NCBI RefSeq assembly: GCF_003971195.1
Contig: NZ_CP034593.1
Coordinates: 1,922,001 to 1,986,000, forward strand
DNA length: 64,000 nt
Direction of reading: 5' to 3'
Origin: Flaviflexus ciconiae
Lineage (GTDB): Bacteria; Actinomycetota; Actinomycetes; Actinomycetales; Actinomycetaceae
The notes beneath the pieces are model-generated. The model worked only from the letters and a program-made list of their open reading frames with translations. It was not told the origin of the DNA and made no database searches. Shown piece after piece: positions 48,686-59,227 of this stretch (the first letter of the stretch is position 1; the number at the start of each line of letters is the position of its first letter). The position numbers and the translations under genes were made by a program.

Positions 48686-49376
48686 GGGTCTCTCCCAACG
48701 TGAATGGCTCGAGTGGGCCGAGAGCGGTTACCCCCACCATTTCCGCGGGCGGGCCGTCGGTGATGAGGCGGAGGTAACGCTCCTTCGTTTCTTGATCGAT
48801 CGCGGGCAGTGTCATGCACAGGGCAGAGACAAGTCCCGCGTAGGGGCTGGAGCTGGACTCCAGCGTGGTGCGAAGCAGTTCGATGCCTTCCCGGTGGGAG
48901 GACAGGAGCTCACCCGCGATCTGAGTGTCACCGGTCGCGGAGAACTCAAGAACCATCGGGAGATAGTCGGGTAACTCGTCGCGGTCGACTTCGCAGCCGC
49001 CCGCACGGTAGGCCTCGGTGAATCTCACAAGGGCGGTACCCCGCTTCCTTGTGTCACCGGTCAGGTAGTACGACAGGTACATGGTGGCCCGGCGCTTCAG
49101 GTCGAAGATCGACACGTAGTGCTTCTCCAGCTCTTGGAGGGTGGCGACGTGCGGGGCTTCTAAGAACCGTGCCAGCTGGTTCAGTACCGGAGTGGGTAGC
49201 TTCGCCGAGTAGATTTCATCCCTGATGAGAGGGAAGTGGGCGTAGCGTTCCGGGACTGGATAGTCGAGCAGGATCGACGCCGCCATGTGGATCAGCTGTC
49301 GCTGTTCCACAGTCACGGAGACCGAGGCAGTTTCTTTGAGGTGCGAGGTGGGGATAAACGAGGTGGGTAGCATCAT
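48672..49376 (-). CDS. narJ: Nitrate reductase molybdenum cofactor assembly chaperone
   Basis: A 234-residue NarJ of the TorD family. It binds the NarG N-terminus and controls Mo-cofactor insertion and membrane attachment. The segment HYVSIFDLKRRATMYLSYYLTGDTRKRG is the best-conserved family block. The ATG overlaps the narH stop by 4 bases. Confidence 0.95.
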   Translation of the reverse strand: MMLPTSFIPTSHLKETASVSVTVEQRQLIHMAASILLDYPVPERYAHFPLIRDEIYSAKLPTPVLNQLARFLEAPHVATLQELEKHYVSIFDLKRRATMYLSYYLTGDTRKRGTALVRFTEAYRAGGCEVDRDELPDYLPMVLEFSATGDTQIAGELLSSHREGIELLRTTLESSSSPYAGLVSALCMTLPAIDQETKERYLRLITDGPPAEMVGVTALGPLEPFTLGETLGSR

Positions 49377-51028
49377 GCACCTGCCGGGTTTGCCGGAGGG
49401 AACAGCCCGCCCATGCCCTGGTTAGGCGACCAGCCAAACAGGTTGGTTCTTCCCGGCGTGGAGGGTGTTGTCGGGTCCGTCTTGCGCTGCTGCGGCGAGA
49501 CCGTCATCATCTGACCGCCGTTCATGCCAAGCCCAGCGCCGTCAGCACCGAAACCAGGTCCTGTCATGCCAACCGAATCTTCGAGCGAACACCCCGCCTG
49601 AAGGGCAATCTGGTCGAGTTCACGGGCCGTTTCGGCGTGGGCGGTGGGGATGACGTAGCGCTCGTCGTACTTGGCGAGAGCCATGAGGCGATACATGTCT
49701 TCAATGTCTTCGCCTGTCATGCCGACAGCCTGGGCGATCTCCTCATTTCCTTCGGCACCGAGGTTGATGTCTCGCATGTAGGAGCGCATGGCGGCGAGCC
49801 TGCGGAGGGACTTCTCGACGGGCTTCGTATCGCCGGCCGTGAAGAGTTCCGCCAGGTATTCGAGCGGAGTTCTCATCTTCGATAGTGCCGTGAACAGGAT
49901 CTTGTAATCCTCCGGATCGGACGTGGTCTTGGAAACCTCGTCGACGACCGGGGTGAACGGCGGGACGTACCACACCATGGGAAGGGTACGGTACTCGGGG
50001 TGGAGCGGGAGCGCCACCTCGTAGCGGGAGATCAGCTGCCACACGGGTGATTTCTGGGCCGCAATGATCCAGTCGTACGGCATGCCCTGACGCTCGGCCT
50101 CGGCGATGATTTCCGGATCGAAGGGATCAAGGAACGCGGCGCGCTGAGCATCCAGCAACTTGTGCTCGTCCGGCTCGGAGGCCGCTTCGGTGACTTTGTC
50201 GGCGTCGTAGAGGACGATGCCGAGGTAGCGGAGACGACCGACGCATGTTTCGGAACAGACAGTGGGTAGGCCGACTTCGATACGCGGGAAGCACATCGTG
50301 CACTTCTCGGCCTTACCGGACTTGTGGTTAAAGTACACCTTCTTGTAGGGACATCCGGAGACGCACATGCGCCATCCCCTGCACTTGTCCTGGTCGACGA
50401 GAACGATGCCGTCTTCGACGCGCTTGTACATGGCACCGGAGGGACATGCGGCAACGCAGGCGGGGTTGAGGCAGTGTTCGCAGATTCTGGGCAGGTAGAA
50501 CATGAAGGTCTTCTCGTATTCGAGTTGGACCTCGTCGTTCATTTTCGCCAGGATCGGGTCCTTGGCCGCGATCTCGTGGGAGCCTCCCAGGTCGTCATCC
50601 CAGTTCGCAGACCACTGGATCTGCATGTCCTCACCGGTCAGGAGAGACTTGGGGCGCGCGACAGGCACGTGCTGGGAATTCGCGGGTGCGTTGAGCAGCA
50701 TGTCGTATTCGTACGTCCACGGCTCGTAGTAGTCCCTGATCCCCGGCATATCGGGGTTGTAGAAAATGTTGAGGAGCTTCTTGGCTCGCCCGCCGCCCTT
50801 GAGCTTGAGCTTGCCGTTCTTTTTCAGCTCCCAACCGCCCTTCCACTTGTCCTGGTCTTCGTAGGACTTGGGGTAGCCAAGACCGGGACGGGTCTCAACG
50901 TTGTTGAACCACACGTATTCCATGCCTTCACGGTTCGTCCACACCTGCTTACAGGTGACGGAGCACGTGTGACAACCGATGCATTTGTCGAGGTTCATCA
51001 CCATCGACATTTGGGCCATGATTCTCAT
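49373..51028 (-). CDS. narH: Respiratory nitrate reductase beta subunit
   Basis: A 551-residue iron-sulfur subunit carrying three 4Fe-4S and one 3Fe-4S cluster. Motifs: CIGCHTCSVTCK (start), CEHCLNPACVAACP, CRGWRMCVSGCPY and CTMC. Trp in CRGWRMC replaces a Cys, the hallmark of the 3Fe-4S site. The C-terminus has an extra Gly/Met/Pro-rich tail. It starts 2 bases after the narG stop. Confidence 0.96.
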   Translation of the reverse strand: MRIMAQMSMVMNLDKCIGCHTCSVTCKQVWTNREGMEYVWFNNVETRPGLGYPKSYEDQDKWKGGWELKKNGKLKLKGGGRAKKLLNIFYNPDMPGIRDYYEPWTYEYDMLLNAPANSQHVPVARPKSLLTGEDMQIQWSANWDDDLGGSHEIAAKDPILAKMNDEVQLEYEKTFMFYLPRICEHCLNPACVAACPSGAMYKRVEDGIVLVDQDKCRGWRMCVSGCPYKKVYFNHKSGKAEKCTMCFPRIEVGLPTVCSETCVGRLRYLGIVLYDADKVTEAASEPDEHKLLDAQRAAFLDPFDPEIIAEAERQGMPYDWIIAAQKSPVWQLISRYEVALPLHPEYRTLPMVWYVPPFTPVVDEVSKTTSDPEDYKILFTALSKMRTPLEYLAELFTAGDTKPVEKSLRRLAAMRSYMRDINLGAEGNEEIAQAVGMTGEDIEDMYRLMALAKYDERYVIPTAHAETARELDQIALQAGCSLEDSVGMTGPGFGADGAGLGMNGGQMMTVSPQQRKTDPTTPSTPGRTNLFGWSPNQGMGGLFPPANPAGA

Positions 51029-51030
51029 TT

Positions 51031-54000
51031 CTAGTACTCCACATCCTGAGAGCGACGGCGAATGACCGTCACCTCATCTCGCTGGTTTCCGGTTGGTCCG
51101 ACGTAGTTAAAGGCGTACGCGTGCTGGGCGTAGCCACCAATAAGGTGGGTGGGCTTCATGAGCACGCGGGTGAGCGCGTTATGGATACCACCGCGGCGGC
51201 CGGTGAGCTCAGCCTTGGGAACATCCACTGTGCGTTCCGTTGCATGGTGTAGGTAGACGGTGCCTTCTGGCATACGGTGGGAGACAACGGCGCGGGCCAC
51301 GACAACGCCGTTACGGTTGTATGCCTCCACCCATTCGTTGTCCTTCACCCCGATCTTCGCGGCGTCCTCCACGCTCATCCACATCGCCGGGCCGCCGCGT
51401 CCGAGGGACAGCATGTAGAGGTTGTCCTGGTATTCGGAGTGGATCGACCACTTGTTGTGGGGTGTCAGGTAGCGGACCGCGACCTCGGCAACCTGCTGGT
51501 CACCCGAGTATCCGGTGGTCTGCTCACCAACCTGAGCATCGCCGTACAGCCGGTGCAGGTCGAGCGGCGGCTTGTACACCGGCATGTTCTCCCCCAGGTC
51601 CCTCATCCAGTCGTGGTCGAGGAAAAAGTGTTGGCGGCCCGTCAGGGTATGCCAGGGCTTTTCGTGTTCCACGTTGATAACGAATGCGGAGTAGCGGCGT
51701 CCGCCCGTCTCCGAACCGGACCATTCCGGTGTTGTCACCACCGGGGTGGGGCCCTCACGGGTTTGAGCAAAAGTCACGAGTGTTGACTCGTTCTCCTCGG
51801 CAAGGGACGCCATTTCCTTACCGACCCGCTTCTCCTGTTGCCTGAATCCCTGCAGGGCGAGGCGCCCGTTGGTAGCTCCGGCGAGAGTGAGGATCATGTC
51901 GGCCGCCTTGCGGTCCGCATCGATAAGCGGCTGACCCTTGGCGACGCCGCGGCGGGTGATTCCGTTGCGTCCGCGAAGCATCTCGATTTCTTTGTCGGGA
52001 TGGTAGGTCACGCCTTTTGTCACCATGCCGAGCTTCTCGGACAGCGGGCCGATCGCGTTCCATTTCTCGGAGACCTTCGTGTAGTCACGTTCGATCGTGA
52101 TGAGCTTCGGCATTGTCACGCCGGGGATCATGTCGGTTTGCTCCAGCGGCTTTACATTTCCGCCCGGCATAGCCATCGCGTCCGGGGTGTCGTGAGTAAG
52201 CGGCGCTGCCACGACGTCCTTGCGCACGCCGAGGTGGTTTTCTGCCATGGCGGAGAAGTCTTTGGCGAGCTGCTGGAAGATCTGGAAGTCCGTACGTGCC
52301 TGCCACGGCGGGTCAATAGCCGCGTTGAAGGAGTTGACGAACGGGTGCATGTCCGTGGTCGAGATGTCGTACTTCTCGTACCAGGTGGCGGCGGGAAGGA
52401 CGACGTCGGAATGCAGGGTTGTTGACGTCATACGGAAGTCCGCTGTCATGAACAAATCGACCTTGCCCTGTGCGGCTTCTTCGCGCCACACCATAGACGT
52501 GGGGCGGCGCCCCTCCTCGTTTTCTGCGCCGCGGACCGAGTGTCCACATCCCAACAGGTGCTTGTAGAAGTATTCGGCTCCCTTCGCGGAGGATCCGAGG
52601 ACGTTGGTGCGCCAGTTGAAAACGACGCGGGGAAATTCTCGGGATTGTCCGGGTCCGTGCAAGCCCAGTTGAGATCGCCCTTCTTCAGCTGGTCAACAAC
52701 GTAGGCGGGCACGTCCATGCCGGCCTGTTCTGCCCCATCGGCAATGTCGAGCGGGTTCTTGTCGAACGTCGGGTAGGACGGCATCCAGCCCCGCTTTGAC
52801 GCTTCCACGAGAGTATCGGCCGTGGTTTTGCCCTTCATGGTGTCGCCCGCGAGCGGGCTGGCAAGGGCTTCGACGGGCAGGCCGTCATAGCGCCACTGGT
52901 CTGTTGCCAGGTACCAGTAGGCGGTAGTGATCATCTGACGCGTGGGGCGCTGCCAGTCCAGAGCAAACGCGTATTGGGCGAAGCCGGTGATGGGACGGAC
53001 CTTTTCCTGGCCCACATAGTGCGCCCATCCCCGCCGTTCACACCCTGACATCCGCACATCATGGTAAGAGCCAGCATCGTCCGGTAGATCGTGTCGGAAT
53101 GGAAGTAGTGGTTGGTGCCCGCACCCATGATGATCATGGAGCGGCCCTTCGAATCCTCGGCATTCTGAGCAAACTCTCGGGCAACACGTTCGATTGCTTC
53201 CACGTGGACCCCGGTGATGGTCTCCGCCCATGCGGGCGTACCAACAGCCTCGGGATCGTCAGCGGCCTTCGGCCAGTCACCCGGCAGGCCATCCCTTCCC
53301 ACGCCGTACTGGGCGAGCAGGAGGTCATAGACGGAGGTGACGGTCTTTCCTGCCAGCTGGTAGGTGGGGACCCCGCGGCTAAACACCTCGGCAGAACCCA
53401 GGTGCTTTTCATCCTCGGAGGCATTGGCGGAGACTTCGGTGTCGAAGCGGGTGAGAAGCACTTCTGCCGTGCCGTGACCGGGCAGGTCTTCTGCGGACAG
53501 GACCGGGTCCCTGCCTTCAAGGTCGAGGTTCCATTTGCCCATGCCGGACTCGGAGAACCGGTCACCCAGGGAGCCGTTCGGAACGAAAGGCTGACCATCT
53601 GGTTCGATCATGACGGTCTTGAAGGCCGGCTGGTCGCCCGCCTCAATGTGGGTACCCGCGTTCTGAATGTCGGCGGCGGTCAGGAACTTATCCGGAACGT
53701 AGGCACCGTCCTTTTCCTTCAACTGGATGAGGAACGCGGAGTCGGTGAACTTCTTCATGTACTCCATGAAGTACGGGGTCTTTTTCTTCACGTGGAAATC
53801 ACGGAGAATCACGTGGCCCATGGCCATTCCCAGAGCACCGTCGGTGCCGGGGTGGACGCGGAGCCACTCGTCAGCAAACTTTGTTGCATCCGAGAAGTCC
53901 GGGGACACCGAGACAACCTTCGTGCCCTTGTAGCGCACCTCGGTCATGAAGTGAGCATCGGGGGTACGGGTGACGGGCGGATTTGATCCCCACATCATCA

Positions 54001-54751
54001 AATACGAGGAGTTGTACCAGTCGGCAGATTCGGGAACGTCCGTCTGGTCACCAAAGACCTGCGGGGAGGCCATGGGAAGGTCGGCATACCAGTCGTAGAA
54101 CGACAGGATCGTGCCACCAATCATCGAATAGAAGCGGGTACCTGCGCCGTAGGAGACCTGGGACATGGCGGGGATAACGGTGAAGCCTGCCGTACGGTCA
54201 GGGCCGTAGCGTTTCACCGTGTAGACGTGGGCGGCGGCAACAAGTTCGTTAACTTCACTCCACGAGCAACGCACAAGGCCGCCGCGGCCGCGCTGCTCCT
54301 TATATGACTGGGCTTTAATCGGGTCCTCAACGATTGACTCCCAGGCATCGACGGGGTCGTCATAGTTCGCGCGGGCTTCACGCCACAGGTTGATGAGCTG
54401 TGCCCGCACATAGGGGTAGCGGACACGGGTGGGTGAATACGTGTACCAGGAGAACGCCGCACCGCGAGGGCATCCTCTTGGCTCATACTCGGGGATGTCG
54501 GAGCCGATTGACGGATAGTCGGTCTGCTGCTCCTCCCAGGTGATGATGCCGTCCTTGACGTACACCTTCCAAGAGCAGGAGCCGGTGCAGTTAACGCCGT
54601 GGGTGGAGCGCACAACCTTGTCGTGGCTCCACCGGTCACGGTAGAAGGCTTCGCCGGCGCGGGGAGAAGCGAGGAACATCTGTCGGAGGTCCTCGGACGC
54701 TTCACCCCTGCGCAGGAACGTGCCCAGTTTGAGAAGTGGTGATGTTGTCAT
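51031..54751 (-). CDS. narG: Respiratory nitrate reductase alpha subunit (two frameshifts as given)
   Basis: The catalytic Mo-bis-MGD subunit of about 1240 residues, reducing nitrate to nitrite on the cytoplasmic side. The FS0 cluster motif THGVNCTGSCSW with GCPRGAAFSW and the Asp-ligand region YLMMWGSNPPVTRTPDAH are present. The frame breaks at 53029-53032 and at 52629-52632, each a run of four bases where five are expected. The joins read GVNGGGWAHYVGQ and NPENFPRVVFNW, exactly as in NarG. All parts are conserved, so it is probably one intact gene with two sequence errors. The ATG at 54751, after GGAAGG, is preferred to one 60 bases upstream. Confidence 0.93.
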
Positions 54752-54765
54752 GATGTACCTTCCGA

Positions 54766-56130
54766 TCAGCCGGGGAACGGGGCGCCCGGGCGGGCATAGC
54801 GGAACCAACAAATAACGGCACAGAGAGCGCCGAAGACGACGCAGATCATGTACCAGAGGTAGGGAGTCATCGCGGTCAGTGCGATACCGACAAAGAATGG
54901 GCCGAAGGCCGCAATAGCAGCGGTGAAACCAATGGCGCCACCCGCTTGGCGGGCGGGCATGATCATCGGCATCTGCTTAAACGTTCCGGCGTTACCAATG
55001 CCGGAAAACACGAACATGGCGATCATGGCCCACAGGAATCCCGTGAACTCATCCGGGCTGTCGGGACGAAGGAAGAACGTGCAGATAAAGAGCGAAGCGC
55101 TCATGCCGACAATCGACACAAACGTCCATATCGCACCCCCGAACCTGTCACACAACGGGCCCCACGCAACGCGCACGAGGGAAGAGATCAGGGGGCCGAG
55201 GAAGGCGTAGGTGACGCCCTGCGGCAACCCTTCCATGCCAGCAAACTGCGAGGTTGAACCGAAATTGTTCTGAATAAGAAGACCGAACTGCGCAGCGAAA
55301 CCAGAGAACAGACCGAACGTCATGACGTACATAAGGGTCATGTACCAGGTGTTCGGGTTCGAGAAAATATCGAGCTGCTCGCGGATATTGGCCTTGACCG
55401 GAACATCCTTCAGAAGCTCAAGAGCAAGGATCGCGGCGACAATAGCCCACGGCACGAAAACGATGGCCGCGTTGTACACGAACATGCTTTCGCCATCGCT
55501 GGTCCGTTGCGGCGTCATGGCACCCAGCCCCAGCAGGCCAAAGCCCATGAGCCACGGGCCAACGAGCTGAATGATCGACATGCCGAGATTGCCGATCCCT
55601 GCCTGAATGCCAAGAGCAGTACCCGACTTGGATTTCGGGAAGAAATATCCGGTCGATGGCATGTAGCCGGAGAACGAGCCGCCGCCAATTCCGCAAAGGA
55701 ACGACAGGACCAGCAGCCACCAGTACGGAGTGTTCGTATCCTGCACGGCAACGAACCAGCCGATCATCGGCACAACGAACAGCAGAGAGGAGTATGCAAC
55801 CAGGCGGCGGGTGCCAATGATTGGGGGTAGCACCATGTAGACCAGGCGAAGCAGACCGCCCGACAAACCAGGAAGTGCCGTCAGCCAGTACAGCTGCGAG
55901 GTCGTCAGATCGAAGCCAATCTCGTTGAGCTTCGGAGCAATAGCGGAAACCAGGAACCACACGCAGAACGCGATGATCATCGAATACGTGGTGATCCACA
56001 GCGTCAACCAGGCCTGCTTGGAACTACTCCTCGCAGGATCTTCCTTGTCCCAGTTCGACAAATCAGGCTTGAGCTCAGAGCCTTCAACAACTTTGCCTGA
56101 ATCAACCATGTTGCTCCATTCAGAATTCAT
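54766..56130 (-). CDS. narK: Nitrate/nitrite transporter
   Basis: A 454-residue MFS transporter of the NNP family with 12 membrane segments. The nitrate signature appears in GIGGGSFSGYMPSTGYFFPKS and again near GIGNAGTFKQMP in the second half. It imports nitrate or exchanges it for nitrite. The ATG at 56130 has GAGG at good spacing; a GTG at 56142 is in frame. It is the first gene of the narK-narGHJI operon, 14 bases before narG. Confidence 0.94.
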   Translation of the reverse strand: MNSEWSNMVDSGKVVEGSELKPDLSNWDKEDPARSSSKQAWLTLWITTYSMIIAFCVWFLVSAIAPKLNEIGFDLTTSQLYWLTALPGLSGGLLRLVYMVLPPIIGTRRLVAYSSLLFVVPMIGWFVAVQDTNTPYWWLLVLSFLCGIGGGSFSGYMPSTGYFFPKSKSGTALGIQAGIGNLGMSIIQLVGPWLMGFGLLGLGAMTPQRTSDGESMFVYNAAIVFVPWAIVAAILALELLKDVPVKANIREQLDIFSNPNTWYMTLMYVMTFGLFSGFAAQFGLLIQNNFGSTSQFAGMEGLPQGVTYAFLGPLISSLVRVAWGPLCDRFGGAIWTFVSIVGMSASLFICTFFLRPDSPDEFTGFLWAMIAMFVFSGIGNAGTFKQMPMIMPARQAGGAIGFTAAIAAFGPFFVGIALTAMTPYLWYMICVVFGALCAVICWFRYARPGAPFPG

Positions 56131-56142
56131 GACCGCCCTCAC

Positions 56143-56839
56143 AATGCGGTGGAGATATCGTAAACCCCTAATCCACGATTTATCCCGTAAATAATGTGCA
56201 ATCGGTGGGCTTTTTACGGAGAATTACGTGAGAATTATGTTCTTTAAAACCTCAGCCCCGTCGTTTCGCCCCGGTTGATGACGGTTTGCCCCGGGTCATG
56301 AGGGTCTCCCAGGCCAAAAGAGGACGACAGAAGCGAAAAGAGAAGAGGGGTAGCCAACCTACGAAAATTGATAAATCCACCCTCCGCAGGTCAGCAAGCA
56401 TCGACCGTTCACGGTCGAGAATTACTAACCAGCAACGGTCGCGAAGAATCGACCGGTCACGGTCGGGCAATCCGACTTACGACAGTCGGGATAACCGGGC
56501 CGACTAGGGCCGGGCACTCATTGCTCGAAGATAAGCCAACACGGGTGAGTGTGACGGAACAACCGGGCCAGCAAGAAGATAGTGCGGCACAACGGTTTCA
56601 ACGAGAGGCGAGACAGTGCGGCTGGAACAAAGTCCGAGGTCCGATCGCAGATCGAACGAGCCGGAGGGAGGGCGATAGAGCCCGCGCGCGGAGTCAGCGG
56701 CCGCGCCAACTCCCCACCAGGGTACCCCGCCCCACGCTTTTGATTGAGGTTTTCCGAGCAAAACGTAAAGACTGGAAATCATCAACTCTGAATATTGAAC
56801 CGACAGAAGGCTCGGACAGCACCGGCCGGAAGGAGAGCC
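56143..56839. other. Gap: narK promoter region and inverted-repeat cluster
   Basis: About 700 bases. Near narK are direct repeats TTACG-(T)GAGAA (about 56213-56233), possible regulator sites. From 56402 to 56486 three dyads occur. No protein frame here is convincing: the plus-strand frame 56368-56910 is Arg/Ser/Gly-rich and family-less. Confidence 0.5.
56402..56486. repeat. Three short inverted repeats, two nearly identical
   Basis: CGACCG-TTCA-CGGTCG (56402-56417), CGACCG-GTCA-CGGTCG (56450-56465), then CCGACT-N6-AGTCGG (about 56469-56486). The first two share about 20 bases as direct repeats 48 bases apart. They could be operators or small hairpins; no known element recognised. Confidence 0.5.
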
Positions 56840-57250
56840 ATGAAGGCAATGAGGTATCTGGCAGTGGCGGTAGCCGCGCTTGCTATTTCGGCCTGCTCAG
56901 ACTCAGCTGATAGCACCGGCCCCTACACGGTCGAGGTCACGGCAATCCCAGCATCAACCCAACCACCGAGAGGACCCTCCGGCACTCACACCCTTCTTGG
57001 GGATGTGGCGGACGATGGCGAAGGACGCATCCGCACGCTCACGGACGACGAGCTCACTCAAGCCGAACAGTCAATCGACGCCCTTATTGAAAAGGCCGAC
57101 GAGCCACTCTCCCTGTGCACGGGAACGGAAGCCATGAGCGTCGAAATTCGAAACGCCGAGAACGCCCTCCTGTACGACAAGGTCGTCGACCCCTGTAGCG
57201 AAGGAACCGAGTGGAGCACCGCAAACTCCCTCTATGACCTACTCGGATAG
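56840..57250 (+). CDS. Putative lipoprotein
   Basis: 136 residues. A signal peptide ends in the lipobox LAISAC (Cys at about 19), followed by an Asp/Ser linker and a small domain with two more Cys (LSLCTG, VDPCSEG). The ATG at 56840 follows GGAAGGAGA. No family recognised. A second lipoprotein gene follows 9 bases on. Confidence 0.75.
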   Translation: MKAMRYLAVAVAALAISACSDSADSTGPYTVEVTAIPASTQPPRGPSGTHTLLGDVADDGEGRIRTLTDDELTQAEQSIDALIEKADEPLSLCTGTEAMSVEIRNAENALLYDKVVDPCSEGTEWSTANSLYDLLG

Positions 57251-57259
57251 AAGAAACCC

Positions 57260-57634
57260 ATGAATAAACACAAGCCCCGTAGATTCCGCGCAATACCAAC
57301 CCTCCTTGCGGCGCTCACGATTGCGCTTGCGGGAGCATGCTCCGACGACACAACTGCGGCAGCCCCTCCCGAGGAAACAATCAGCACATCTTCTCCCGCA
57401 GAACCGACCGGTACAGAATCTCCCGAAGAGACATCGACGGAAACACACGCCCCATTGGCACCCGCTTCGAACAGCGGCCGGGACGCGGTCTCGATTGCCA
57501 TGAACGACGCCAACGACAAGGTTGAGGTTGACATGCAGCCGGATCCAGTTGGCGCAGACAGGCCGCAGTCCCCCGCAGGAGACAACAGCCCAACCGAGCC
57601 CACACCGGACCCGGTTGAGGATCAAACCCCCTAA
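57260..57634 (+). CDS. Putative lipoprotein, low-complexity
   Basis: 124 residues. A basic start, hydrophobic run and lipobox LAGAC (Cys at about 27). The rest is Thr/Pro/Glu/Ala-rich and looks disordered. It is probably in an operon with the lipoprotein just upstream. No function can be assigned. Confidence 0.7.
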   Translation: MNKHKPRRFRAIPTLLAALTIALAGACSDDTTAAAPPEETISTSSPAEPTGTESPEETSTETHAPLAPASNSGRDAVSIAMNDANDKVEVDMQPDPVGADRPQSPAGDNSPTEPTPDPVEDQTP

Positions 57635-57737
57635 CCGAGGCCTTCGCTTCGGAACCACCCCTCCCCCAACCCGGCCATGTAGCACGGGGCGTCCATTAGA
57701 CCGGGACTTTGACCGCATTGACTTTGGTCGAATTATG

Positions 57738-57756
57738 TTAGGCTACCCTTACCTAA
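57738..57756 (+). promoter_or_regulatory. DtxR/IdeR-like iron box
   Basis: Matches TTAGGTTAGSCTAACCTAA at 16 of 19 positions by eye. It lies 15 bases before the start of the DUF2470-like gene, overlapping its promoter. Iron-dependent repression is expected from the family. Confidence 0.7.
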
Positions 57757-57771
57757 TTCACGGAGGCTGAT

Positions 57772-58605
57772 GTGACGGAGCTCGACCGCAAGCAGGAAAC
57801 CGCACACACAGAGGTGTACGAGACCCGAGCGATGAATCTCGCGCTTCGTCTTTTAGACGGAATTGGCTCCGCCTCCGTACACGCTTATCACGATCAACCG
57901 ATGCATCCAATGACGCTCGTTTCCCACGGTCGGACCACAACCGGGGAGTTTGTTGTGTCGACACTCGTTGACGAGAGCATGCCGGTCGGGGCCCAGCCCG
58001 CCGGTCAGCCTTTCCCGGTACGTGTCGAGATTGTCCGAGAGGCGCCCGCCCCACATCTCCGCCTCGTGTCCGGCTCAATCCACATGCTTGGCACCATGAC
58101 GTGGCTCGACGAGATAGAAACCGGACACCTGACTGCAGAGGAAGCCATCCCCGAGCACGTCGCATTCCTTGCATCCGCTACCGGTGGTCGGCTCGGCTTT
58201 GTTAACTCGCGCCGCGCAGTCGTCAATAGCGATACAGGTATTACGGCATTCCAGATTGACGTTCTTGGCGAATCGGGAATCGTTCCATTCCCAGGCCGAA
58301 AGGACGACCTGGCCTGCTACGACACTGTCGAGTCTCTGAGCGAGGACAATCTGTCGATGATCTGCGAAGCGGCCAGAACCAAGCAGATCGACGGCGTCGT
58401 GCAGTTCCATCCCGAATTCGACAAGTCCTGCCCTCACCTTTACGACACTGCCGTATGCGTGGATGCTGATCCGCACGGCCTTTCCCTCATCCAGTTCCGC
58501 GAGAACGGTAGCTTCCAGGCTTTTGTCCCCTTCGACGTGCCCGTCTCCACCATCACCGAGCTCCGCGAGCAGCTCGACCTGCTCCTCATCAACTGCGACC
58601 AGTAA
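57772..58605 (+). CDS. DUF2470-like, iron-regulated protein
   Basis: A 277-residue soluble protein. The arrangement LRLVSGSIHMLGTMTWLDE and LREQLDLLLIN at the end resembles DUF2470-containing proteins related to haem-utilisation (HugZ-like) folds. GTG start with GGAGG 5 bases before. A DtxR-type box sits directly upstream, so it should be expressed under iron limitation. A role in iron or haem handling is inferred from that box. No catalytic motif was recognised. Confidence 0.62.
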   Translation: MTELDRKQETAHTEVYETRAMNLALRLLDGIGSASVHAYHDQPMHPMTLVSHGRTTTGEFVVSTLVDESMPVGAQPAGQPFPVRVEIVREAPAPHLRLVSGSIHMLGTMTWLDEIETGHLTAEEAIPEHVAFLASATGGRLGFVNSRRAVVNSDTGITAFQIDVLGESGIVPFPGRKDDLACYDTVESLSEDNLSMICEAARTKQIDGVVQFHPEFDKSCPHLYDTAVCVDADPHGLSLIQFRENGSFQAFVPFDVPVSTITELREQLDLLLINCDQ

Positions 58606-58671
58606 GGCTTACCAAGGCAGAGTTCGCCATCTCGTAACCGACAAGAACCCGGATTCAGCTCCGAAACAATC

Positions 58672-59061
58672 GTGTCGCGTGGCAACTCTGCAAGCCAGGT
58701 ACGAGAAGCAGGCCGCGATCGTGAACTGCTTGGCTGGATCACGCCCAAAGGCGAAGGCCTCCAGGACCTCGACTTATTGAGCGGAACTGGCGGAGCGACC
58801 GGCTGGTTGAGCGCCAAGGAATACCGGGGGATCGCGGCCTCTCCTATCGACATTGAATCCTACGAGATCGAAGCAAATGTGCGGTTTCGAGTGCGCCTGC
58901 TCAGGGTCTCAACCGCGGGTATCGCCGTCAAAGAAGACGATTTCGGTGACGCTACCGCGCACCTTCCCGGGCACGTTCTGTCGTTCCCTGCCGGCGTCCG
59001 TCTCACCCCAATCGGTGAAGCACCGTGCGAGGTCCACAGTTCCATGAATCCACGCATCTAG
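58672..59061 (+). CDS. Hypothetical protein (weak)
   Basis: A 129-residue frame starting with GTG. The segment from RELLGWITPKGEG through VKEDDFGDATAHLPGHVLSFPAGVRL looks like a real globular protein rather than a shadow. No ribosome-binding site is evident and the start may lie elsewhere. It ends before a strong terminator. No family recognised. Confidence 0.4.
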   Translation: MSRGNSASQVREAGRDRELLGWITPKGEGLQDLDLLSGTGGATGWLSAKEYRGIAASPIDIESYEIEANVRFRVRLLRVSTAGIAVKEDDFGDATAHLPGHVLSFPAGVRLTPIGEAPCEVHSSMNPRI

Positions 59062-59161
59062 AACCCCAGACCCACGTAGGCGCAGGTGGCAGAACTCAGC
59101 AAACTGACGGCTGGCCGCGGCTCAGCCACCAGACCTTCACCTGTAAATCTGGATCTTCAAC

Positions 59162-59195
59162 CATTGTTGCCCCGTCCGAAGACGGGTCAACAATG
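59162..59195. terminator. Strong bidirectional terminator
   Basis: CATTGTTG-C-CCCGTC, loop CGAA, GACGGG-T-CAACAATG: 14 paired bases and one mismatch. It separates the convergent genes ending at 59061 and 59228. Confidence 0.75.
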
Positions 59196-59227
59196 ATGAG
59201 ACGGTGACGGATGAGTCGGGGTCAGCC

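Noticed and set aside
56368..56910. 180-residue plus-strand frame in the narK-lipoprotein gap
   Set aside because: Basic low-complexity composition, no ribosome-binding site, and it overlaps the lipoprotein start in another frame.
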